Position numbers and translations under genes: made by a program. 5,800 nucleotides of DNA from Flammeovirgaceae bacterium (lineage in GTDB: Bacteria > Bacteroidota > Bacteroidia > Cytophagales > MED-G16), in assembly GCA_002702205.1 (NCBI GenBank), contig NZYP01000007.1, positions 61,603 to 67,402 on the forward strand, in the 5' to 3' direction. This document shows, in pieces, positions 1 to 5,800 of the stretch. The notes under the pieces were generated by a model. That model was not told the origin of the DNA. It was given only the letters and a program-made list of their open reading frames with translations, and ran no database searches. Numbering within the stretch: the first letter of the stretch is position 1; each line of letters begins with the position of its first letter.

Positions 1-653
1 TGGAAACCTTCCATTTAGCGGATTTGTCAAAGGTGATTAATCTTACCTGGAACTCGATATCTGTGTCAGGTATTGCTTCTCTTCTAGTTATATTTTTCGC
101 TTTATTTTTTTTATATGTAGAGAGAATATCAAAGTCAAAAATCAATTTTTATATAAGCAATACAATATCACTGGGGTACGCCCTTCCAGGTGCAGTCATA
201 GCTTTGAGTCTGATGATATTATTTAAAGGTTCTTTGTTGGTTGGAACTTTTGGAGTTTTGTTATTTGCGTATGTAATTAGGTTTTTAGCAGTCGGAAAAT
301 CTCCTATCCAGTCAAGTCTTGAAAAGCAGCCAGAAACAATTGATGACACAGGTAAAAACCTTGGTTTAGGCCCATTTAGTTTATTACAGAAAGTTCACCT
401 ACCAATTAATAAGTTCGCTTTACTAAGTGCTTTCATTGTTGCTTTTATAGACATCCTTAAGGAGTTGCCAATAACACTTATACTGAGTCCTTTTAATTTT
501 GACACTCTTGCAACGCAGACATATGAGTTCGCTGTAGAGGAGATGTTACCACTTTCTAGTATATATTCTCTCATAATTATTATTCTGGGAAGTTTGATGT
601 TATTAATTTTGAAGAATTATATTGATAAGCAGATCGATGTTTCTAAAAGTTAA
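1..653 (+). CDS. Iron(III)-type ABC transporter permease (FbpB/ThiP-like), C-terminal part
   Basis: This is an inner-membrane permease subunit of a binding-protein-dependent importer, most like the FbpB/SfuB ferric-iron family. The reading frame is open to the left edge (codons from base 3), so the gene is 5'-truncated. About 216 residues are visible of a family usually near 500, roughly the second of two permease repeats. Counting from base 3, hydrophobic segments lie near residues 17-38, 50-74, 78-95, 140-160 and 185-205. A family-typical YALPG motif is at about 59-63. The cytoplasmic EAA-like coupling loop is at about 113-135 (IDDTGKNLG...LPI). The segment KELPITLILSPFNFDTLAT is very characteristic of FbpB-type permeases. 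The stop overlaps the downstream ATPase gene by 17 bases, indicating one operon and probable translational coupling. Substrate is inferred from family resemblance; thiamine or another ion cannot be excluded. A TTG codon at 24 is not the true start. Confidence 0.88.
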   Translation, partial: ETFHLADLSKVINLTWNSISVSGIASLLVIFFALFFLYVERISKSKINFYISNTISLGYALPGAVIALSLMILFKGSLLVGTFGVLLFAYVIRFLAVGKSPIQSSLEKQPETIDDTGKNLGLGPFSLLQKVHLPINKFALLSAFIVAFIDILKELPITLILSPFNFDTLATQTYEFAVEEMLPLSSIYSLIIIILGSLMLLILKNYIDKQIDVSKS

Positions 654-1602
654 AAATCTTGTTAAGAACTACTCAAGTGAGTTCCCTATCATTAAGGACT
701 TATCTTTTTCGGTTGAGAAGGGCGAGTTAATTTCTTTTCTCGGAGAAAGTGGTTCCGGTAAGACAACTTTCTTAAAATGTCTGGCCGGACTTGAAAAGAC
801 TAATAGCGGATTAATTGAGCTAAATGGTAAAACATTAAATGATTATAATACATTTGAGTCTCCTCAGAAAAGGAAGATCGGATTTGTTTTCCAAGATTAC
901 CCCCTATTTCCCCATTTAAATTTGGAACAAAACATTACGTTTAATCTTGAAAAAAAATATGAGAAGAATCTAGATTACATATTAAAACTCACCGGATTAA
1001 AGTTTTTACTTGAGAGGTTTCCCCACGAGTTGTCAGGGGGAGAACAGCAGAGGGCGTGTATCGCAAGGGCTCTAATTAGAGAGCCAGAGCTACTGCTATT
1101 AGACGAACCCTTCAGTAACCTTGACACAACTATCAAGGAGTCGATGCGAGAGGAGATTTATAAGATCATAAAAAAAACAAAAACCACAACCATACTTGTC
1201 ACTCACGACATCAACGATGCACTAAATATATCTGACAGGATCTTAATATTTAAGGCAGGAATATTGCAGCAATATGATAGCCCAGTAACTATGTATTGTG
1301 AGCCAGCAAATTGTTATTGCGCTGAAATTTTAGGTGATATGAATAAATTATTTCATAAAAACGACACCTATTATGTTAGGCCAGAGAGGGTAAGGGTATC
1401 TAAGAAAAAATCAAAATACAAAGTTCATGTGGAGAAATGCTTTTTTCAGGGAAAAGAGTATAAGGTAAAAGGCAAACAAAATAATGAAACATGGCATTTC
1501 TTTTCTAAGGATCCACTCGAAGAAAATAAAAACGTTTATGTTGATTTTGGTGAGAAAGACCTTATATACTTTGATCCGGTATGTAAGAACTTTTTTAAAT
1601 GA
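637..1602 (+). CDS. Iron(III)-type ABC transporter ATP-binding protein (FbpC/PotA-like)
   Basis: This is the cytoplasmic ATPase that would power the permease encoded just upstream. Numbering from ATG 637 (321 aa), the ABC motifs are complete: Walker A GESGSGKT at 36-43, Q-loop glutamine at 86 (FVFQDYPLFPH), signature LSGGEQQ at 132-138, Walker B LLLLDE at 152-157, D-loop SNLD at 160-163 and switch histidine 190 (VTHD). The C-terminal third (about 240-321) resembles a TOBE-type regulatory domain, with YYVRPERVRV as its usual opening strand. This architecture is shared by FbpC, PotA, CysA and MalK; pairing with an FbpB-like permease favours ferric iron. ATG 637 is preferred because MFLKVKNLVKNY matches the normal family N-terminus; an in-frame TTG at 622 would add five unconserved residues. 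No clear Shine-Dalgarno is seen, so translation probably couples to the permease. All catalytic residues are present, so it should be active. Confidence 0.93.
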   Translation: MFLKVKNLVKNYSSEFPIIKDLSFSVEKGELISFLGESGSGKTTFLKCLAGLEKTNSGLIELNGKTLNDYNTFESPQKRKIGFVFQDYPLFPHLNLEQNITFNLEKKYEKNLDYILKLTGLKFLLERFPHELSGGEQQRACIARALIREPELLLLDEPFSNLDTTIKESMREEIYKIIKKTKTTTILVTHDINDALNISDRILIFKAGILQQYDSPVTMYCEPANCYCAEILGDMNKLFHKNDTYYVRPERVRVSKKKSKYKVHVEKCFFQGKEYKVKGKQNNETWHFFSKDPLEENKNVYVDFGEKDLIYFDPVCKNFFK

Positions 1603-1606
1603 TCAT
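1599..1606. other. 8-bp palindrome holding both convergent stop codons
   Basis: The sequence ATGATCAT is a perfect palindrome. Its left half contains the TGA stop of the ATPase gene (1600-1602), and its right half contains the TGA stop of the - strand DUF6607-like gene (1603-1605). The two coding regions therefore meet without a spacer. No GC-rich hairpin followed by a T-run was found on either strand around this junction, so any termination signal must lie inside the opposing gene or be factor-dependent. Confidence 0.85.
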
Positions 1607-2526
1607 GGTTTTATGAAGCTTGAGATGTGATTGTTAATTTCATCATTTATTTCTTTATACTGCTTTTCTGATACATTATTTAATCCCTCATACTTTTTTC
1701 CAAGAGCGAAAAAGCCATTGAACATGGGTTGTTTATTTACTGACTTATGGAAGGATATTATCTCATTTTCTTCAAAATAGTTATCCCAATTTTTTCTTAC
1801 AATGCTCCAAAAATTTTGGTTTTTATCCCACCACTTTAGTGCAGGTTCACATTTTTCCATACCTACTTTTACATAAGTGTTTTTTCCTTTCTCCTCTGCA
1901 ATTAGTTTAATATTTTCTCCTCTTAAAATCTTAAGATTGTCCTGTTCGTGGACCCAACCAAAGTCAGTTATATTATGTCTGTTTCTTCTACTGAGAACGT
2001 TATAGTCTTTTCTTTTGCTATATTCTCTCCTGGGCAGTGGGGCATCTGTTGTGCTCTCCCAATAACTTTTACCGTCAACATGTACCCATGATCCCATACC
2101 TTCGTACCTGGGGCTGTCATCTACCTGGTAAACTTTTTGAATCCATTTTCCTTTAGTTTCCTCTCTGTTATAATTTTTTTTGACCCACCTTTCTTCCTTG
2201 TCGTATGATAACATGCTCTCAGTCTGGTAAATCCAATCTTGTCTCCAGTGTTTTATTACCATCTCTTTTCCTACAACTAGAAGGTGCTGTATAACTATCT
2301 TATCTTTTGTTTCTTCTACGACAAATGCTAATTCTCTTCCGCCAGAGTTATAATTTTCATAGAATTTATATTCTTTGTCAGGTGAGAAAGTCTCTGCAAA
2401 CTGAAATTTAATGTCCATGCACCCACACATTCCTTTAATAGCCTGAATGTCTTTCTTCTTGTTTGATAATAGAAGGAATGGTATAAAACTTAGTAAAAAT
2501 AAAAATTTGAAAAAAATACTATTCAT
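1603..2526 (-). CDS. Secreted DUF6607-like protein of unknown function
   Basis: The 307-residue protein begins with a signal peptide: one lysine, then a hydrophobic core to about residue 20. It is probably exported to the periplasm; the lipoprotein cysteine is not obvious. The mature part resembles, from memory, the DUF6607 family of Bacteroidota and some Gammaproteobacteria: MCGCMDIKFQFAETFSPDK at about 33-51, HWRQDW at 93-98, QVDDSPRYEG at 134-143, DAPLPRREYSKRKDYNVL at 161-178 and GWVHEQDN at 190-197. It is rich in Trp, Tyr and charged residues. The only cysteines are C34 and C36 (a CxC) and C226, which could form a disulfide or bind metal. It is the last gene of the - strand block, 63 bp after the TonB-dependent receptor, so a role with that receptor is plausible but unproven. 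The start is the ATG immediately before the signal peptide; no Shine-Dalgarno is visible. Biochemical function is unknown. Confidence 0.85.
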   Translation of the reverse strand: MNSIFFKFLFLLSFIPFLLLSNKKKDIQAIKGMCGCMDIKFQFAETFSPDKEYKFYENYNSGGRELAFVVEETKDKIVIQHLLVVGKEMVIKHWRQDWIYQTESMLSYDKEERWVKKNYNREETKGKWIQKVYQVDDSPRYEGMGSWVHVDGKSYWESTTDAPLPRREYSKRKDYNVLSRRNRHNITDFGWVHEQDNLKILRGENIKLIAEEKGKNTYVKVGMEKCEPALKWWDKNQNFWSIVRKNWDNYFEENEIISFHKSVNKQPMFNGFFALGKKYEGLNNVSEKQYKEINDEINNHISSFIKP

Positions 2527-2587
2527 TTTGTCTTATTTAGAATGATTATAAACAGTGTAATTTACATCTAAATTACCTAAAGACAAA
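2527..2587 (-). repeat. Nested inverted repeats filling the receptor/DUF6607 gap
   Basis: The only real intergenic gap in the window carries two nested inverted repeats. The inner one is GTAATTTA (2557-2564), loop CATC, TAAATTAC (2569-2576), a perfect 8-bp stem with a 4-base loop. The outer one is TTTGTCTT (2527-2534) and AAGACAAA (2580-2587), also a perfect 8 bp. TTTAG (2536-2540) can alternatively pair with CTAAA (2577-2581). In a - strand transcript this would lie between the receptor stop and the DUF6607 start codon and could be a processing or stability element. There is no T-run after the hairpin, so it is not a standard terminator. The region is very AT-rich, so part of this symmetry may be chance. 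Confidence 0.45.
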
Positions 2588-2589
2588 CT

Positions 2590-5016
2590 TTATATCTTAA
2601 TTTGAATAGTGATATATGAATTCCTTGGAGGAGATGGTATTATACCGGGCCCAGGGTACCCCGTAGCTCTTCTAGTAAAATAATATGTATTAAAAATATT
2701 GTTTATACCTGCTTCTAATTTAATTTTTTTATATCTATATGCTACGCTGCAATCAACTAAGTTATACTCAGGAATTTCACCGATAATTCCACTAATATTT
2801 CCTTCCTTCGCATTTGAAGAGTCAGTATATTGCTTGGCCACGTAGCTAAATTGTGTATTAAAAATAAAGTTTCCAACACCCAGTTTTATTCCAGTCTTAA
2901 TATTCTGATTTGGTACAAATTCAACCTTTTTGCCAATAACCCCACTGACATCAGATCTAATATACTCAGAGTCTATAAAAGCTGTATTTATAAAATAATT
3001 TAGACTTATATTATCGCTTCTTATTAGTAAGTTGTTTAAATCAAAATCTATATTTGACTCAATTCCATAAATAATAGCGTCACCAATATTTCCTCTTTCA
3101 CTTTTAACACTCCCATCTTTATATGCTTTCTGAGTAAACCCAATTCTGTCCTTATAATTAAGATTAAATAGAGTTATGTCAAATGAGACAAGTTTCTTTA
3201 TGTTCCCTCTAAAACCCAGATCAATGGTATTCCCTTTCTCGTCAGAGATATTAGGATTTATAGAGAAAGCTGGGTTAATTATACTTATATCAGAAAAAGT
3301 TACAGAGCGGTAATTTTCAGAAATGTTTCCATATATCTCAAATTTTTTATTTGGTTTATAACTAGAGCCAAGCCCAAAAAGAATGAATGACCTTGTATTA
3401 TCTCTTTCCTCCTCTACGGTATTATTATAAATAACATTTCCCGCCCCATCTAGATTTATTATTTTATATGATCCATTGCTTTTTGTGATTATGTTTTCAA
3501 ATCGAAATCCAGGTGTTAGTGAAAACTTATCATTTAAGTAAATTACGTTTTCTCCAAATAGAGCAAAGTTTTTATTGGGGTAAACATAATTAGACTGATT
3601 GTTGTAGTTTGGAAACTCATCTAAATAAAAATTAAAATCAGCATCATCACTATCAGATCCAGGGCCCTGATTGCTTGTAGATTTAGATCTATAATACTTT
3701 CCACCAATCACAAATGTTCCTTTATTTTCTCCGAGTGTATATTTTTTTAATAATTTTAGCTCTAAACCATGATTATTAAAATTTCCTTTGATTAGATCTC
3801 TTTCTGAGAATGAGTCAACTTGGTCAACTCTGTTAGTCCTAAAGCCAATAGTGTTTCTCTGTGCGTCTAAACCAAAGAAATTCATAGACAAGGTTACTTC
3901 TTCATTAAACTTATGGTTTAGTTTTACATTATAGAGCAACCAGTCTAATTCAAACCAGTTTCTGGTTCGATTACTTTGTAGAGGGTCTTCAAAAAACATT
4001 CTGTCAGAAAGTCCTCCAGCTTGTTTCGCAAGATAAGTCATGTATGTAATTTCCCCCGAGACATTTGTTTTATTTGAAATATTTTGTGAGAGGTGTACAT
4101 AAAAATTATTTGACTGGTATTTAGAGTTTGCCCTAAACCCGTTTCCCCTCTTATAATTATAGAAACTATAAAAACTAAAATTTTTTCTTTTTCCACCTAT
4201 ACTTGTAAAGTTTGTGTAAAGGTTATTGCTTCCTACAGTATTTCTTGAGACAAGATCAATTGTTTTGTTTGGAGGCTTTTTAAGAATAAAGTTTATTAGT
4301 CCACCAAATTGTGTTCCGTACTGTAGTGAGGCAGCACCTCTAATTATTTGTATCTCTCTTATAGCTTCAGCAGGTGGCGTATAGTAGCTCTCAGGATAAC
4401 CAAGTACGTCAGCACTTATGTCATAACTGTTTTGTCTTGTGTTAAAGTTTGATGTCCTGTTTGGGTCAAGGCCCCTTCCGCCAATATGTAGTTGAATACC
4501 AGCATCGTCATTCTGATAAATATTTAATCCTGATATCTGATTATATATTTGCCTTGCATTATTTGAAGCAAGGTTTGCCATAGACTGTTCCACTAGAATC
4601 ACTTCCGTTTTTTTTCCAGCATATATTGAGGTTCCCTCTACATCTTTCAGCCTTTGCAGCTGAAATTCTCTTATCTTTTGACCCTTAATTATAACTTCGG
4701 ACAGCACCTCTGTCTTTCTCTTGAAAGATATGTTTACTTCATTATCTTCTGTTAAGTCAACTTTTTTCTCTACAAACTGAGACCCAACTAGTAAATAAAC
4801 TATTGTTATACTATTCTTATCTGTCTCAAACTCATAATAACCATTTTTATTAGGACTAGTTAAGAATTTAGAGTTTCCATCATAAATGAACACATCCTCT
4901 GTAGAGAAGTTTTCACTTTCAACAGAAATTAAGCCAAATACCCTATTCTGTCCATCGGAATTATAGAATGAGAATACAATAAAAACTAATAATTTAAATA
5001 CCCTTGATCTCATCAT
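2590..5016 (-). CDS. FecA-like TonB-dependent outer-membrane receptor
   Basis: This is a TonB-energised outer-membrane transporter, probably for a ferric chelate. Numbering from ATG 5016 (808 aa): signal peptide 1-23 (RSRVFKLLVFIVFSF core); carboxypeptidase-regulatory-like domain about 25-100; TonB-box-like LSEVIIKG at 105-112; plug about 125-245, with IGGRGLDPNRTSNF at 178-191, EIQIIRGAASLQYG at 221-234 and GGLINFIL at 238-245; then a beta-barrel of about 560 residues ending in alternating SYITIQIKI. The plug motifs and the late TRRATGYPGPGIIPS segment match FecA-type receptors of Bacteroidota, and the length is normal for the group. The frame is open further upstream to an ATG at 5085, but only ATG 5016 (or 5013) places a signal peptide at the N-terminus. 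The start overlaps the HTTM gene by 23 bases, implying co-transcription. Ferric citrate as ligand is only one possibility; siderophore or another metal chelate is equally compatible. The last residue is Ile rather than the usual Phe. Confidence 0.93.
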   Translation of the reverse strand: MMRSRVFKLLVFIVFSFYNSDGQNRVFGLISVESENFSTEDVFIYDGNSKFLTSPNKNGYYEFETDKNSITIVYLLVGSQFVEKKVDLTEDNEVNISFKRKTEVLSEVIIKGQKIREFQLQRLKDVEGTSIYAGKKTEVILVEQSMANLASNNARQIYNQISGLNIYQNDDAGIQLHIGGRGLDPNRTSNFNTRQNSYDISADVLGYPESYYTPPAEAIREIQIIRGAASLQYGTQFGGLINFILKKPPNKTIDLVSRNTVGSNNLYTNFTSIGGKRKNFSFYSFYNYKRGNGFRANSKYQSNNFYVHLSQNISNKTNVSGEITYMTYLAKQAGGLSDRMFFEDPLQSNRTRNWFELDWLLYNVKLNHKFNEEVTLSMNFFGLDAQRNTIGFRTNRVDQVDSFSERDLIKGNFNNHGLELKLLKKYTLGENKGTFVIGGKYYRSKSTSNQGPGSDSDDADFNFYLDEFPNYNNQSNYVYPNKNFALFGENVIYLNDKFSLTPGFRFENIITKSNGSYKIINLDGAGNVIYNNTVEEERDNTRSFILFGLGSSYKPNKKFEIYGNISENYRSVTFSDISIINPAFSINPNISDEKGNTIDLGFRGNIKKLVSFDITLFNLNYKDRIGFTQKAYKDGSVKSERGNIGDAIIYGIESNIDFDLNNLLIRSDNISLNYFINTAFIDSEYIRSDVSGVIGKKVEFVPNQNIKTGIKLGVGNFIFNTQFSYVAKQYTDSSNAKEGNISGIIGEIPEYNLVDCSVAYRYKKIKLEAGINNIFNTYYFTRRATGYPGPGIIPSPPRNSYITIQIKI

Positions 5017-5800
5017 TAAGTGGTAATATCCATTTTTTATTTTTAAGAGATTCTGTCTCATCATATAGGTTAACATCAGGATCAATAAATCTCTGACTTG
5101 GCCTCCCGTTTAAGGCAACAAAGCTATCTGCATAAACTTTTACTCTGTTTTCTTCTGTAGAAAATTTTCTTCCGATGAAGTGTGAAAATTCAAGAATAAA
5201 GTCGGGTTGAAAACTCATTTGTTTTTCTTGAAATGGGGTAAGGTAGTCTGAGCTGTTAACCATAAAAGAGGTACCCTTTAAAGGGTCTACAACTTTGAAG
5301 TTTGTGTAGCCCACCTTCTCAATTAGCATCACCCTCCATGAGAAACGATAACCTTGCTCGTGCCAGAAAAGCTCTCCAGGATATAGCTGGTATCTAAATG
5401 GTATGATAGCCTGAGCTAGGAAAAAAAACATAACAATAGATACTGTTAGTTTCTCCTTTTTATTTTTTGTCTTTGCTAAAATCTTTGTTTTTTTTGATTT
5501 AAAAGAAAGGCCAATACTAGATAAAACCTTTTCTATAAAATTTATTATTTTCTTATGGAACCTGCTGCTGAAGAAAATCATGGAACTAAAAATCATTATG
5601 TGTGGAAACATACCTATGGGAAATAAAACAAGCGTAAAAACATGAAAAAATATTACAAGAATAAAAGCTAATAATCTTGTTTTAGCTATCATTAGAAGAA
5701 AGGGTATGCTCAAGTCGTATATCATCCCCCCCCAACTCATGGCGTAGTGTACCCATTCCATTTGTAGGAGAGTCTCTCCAATAATTGGAAGATCATATTT
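4994..5800 (-). CDS. HTTM-domain membrane protein (vitamin K carboxylase-like), 5' end missing
   Basis: The frame is open to the right edge, giving 268 visible residues of a family usually around 450, so the N-terminal membrane part is missing. ATG 5761 is internal: the preceding codons continue the protein (KYDLPIIGETLLQ). Counting from 5800, hydrophobic helices lie at about 26-39, 43-60, 62-78 and 118-135, followed by a soluble C-terminal domain of about 130 residues. HTTM-typical segments, recognised from memory, are SWGGMIYDLSIPFLL (22-36), FPIGMFPHIMIF (60-71) and LYPGELFWHEQGYRFSWRVML (139-159, key residues PGE, W146, H147, E148, FSWR), plus NGRPSQRFIDPDVNL near the end. HTTM proteins share ancestry with vitamin K-dependent gamma-carboxylase, but bacterial members mostly have no known substrate. 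The gene overlaps the receptor start by 23 bases, so the two are very likely one transcript, whose promoter lies outside the window. Confidence 0.87.
   Translation of the reverse strand, partial: KYDLPIIGETLLQMEWVHYAMSWGGMIYDLSIPFLLMIAKTRLLAFILVIFFHVFTLVLFPIGMFPHIMIFSSMIFFSSRFHKKIINFIEKVLSSIGLSFKSKKTKILAKTKNKKEKLTVSIVMFFFLAQAIIPFRYQLYPGELFWHEQGYRFSWRVMLIEKVGYTNFKVVDPLKGTSFMVNSSDYLTPFQEKQMSFQPDFILEFSHFIGRKFSTEENRVKVYADSFVALNGRPSQRFIDPDVNLYDETESLKNKKWILPLNDEIKGI

Noticed and set aside
149..349. A 66-codon open frame on the - strand inside the permease gene
   Set aside because: It lies wholly antisense to a well-supported permease coding region and its translation shows no recognisable domain or signal.
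622..636. TTG 622 as the ATPase start
   Set aside because: It adds five residues not expected in the family; ATG 637 gives the standard N-terminal strand.
24..653. Treating the permease as a complete 209-residue protein from TTG 24
   Set aside because: The frame stays open to the window edge and the visible part matches only the C-terminal half of the family, so TTG 24 is an internal leucine codon.
1610..1645. Weak GATG...CATC pairing just downstream of the ATPase stop as a terminator
   Set aside because: The stem is only four strong pairs with mismatches and no T-run follows, so it does not qualify as an intrinsic terminator.
2535..2589. A promoter for the DUF6607-like gene (a TATAAT-like stretch in the gap on the - strand)
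   Set aside because: No well-spaced Bacteroidota TTTG / TAnnTTTG pair was found, and in such AT-rich sequence a TATAAT-like match is expected by chance.

Overview
The window is AT-rich, gene-dense bacterial DNA that looks like a member of the Bacteroidota, probably a flavobacterium-like organism. The evidence is the FecA-type TonB-dependent receptor with an N-terminal carboxypeptidase-regulatory-like domain, its two Bacteroidota-typical neighbours (a DUF6607-like protein and an HTTM-domain membrane protein), the low GC content, and the absence of clear Shine-Dalgarno sequences before the start codons. The phylum call is an inference from gene content. No rRNA or other phylogenetic marker is present.

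Layout: two gene blocks converge. On the + strand (1-1602) lie the C-terminal part of an iron(III)-type ABC permease, cut by the window's left edge, and its ATPase, whose start overlaps the permease end. On the - strand (5800 down to 1603), in transcription order, lie an HTTM-domain membrane protein (5' end cut by the right edge), a FecA-like TonB-dependent outer-membrane receptor whose start overlaps the HTTM gene end, a 63-bp gap with nested inverted repeats, and a secreted DUF6607-like protein. The two blocks meet with no intergenic base: TGA on the + strand is followed directly by the complement of TGA on the - strand.

The genes suggest an iron or metal-chelate acquisition locus. The receptor would bring a ferric chelate across the outer membrane using TonB energy. 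The ABC permease and ATPase would carry ferric iron across the inner membrane together with a periplasmic binding protein, which is not in the window and may lie to the left. The DUF6607-like and HTTM proteins have no established role. Their tight linkage to the receptor suggests they serve the same pathway, and they are the least understood part of the region.

No tRNA, rRNA, CRISPR array, insertion sequence or convincing intrinsic terminator was seen. Apart from the 63-bp gap, essentially every base is coding.
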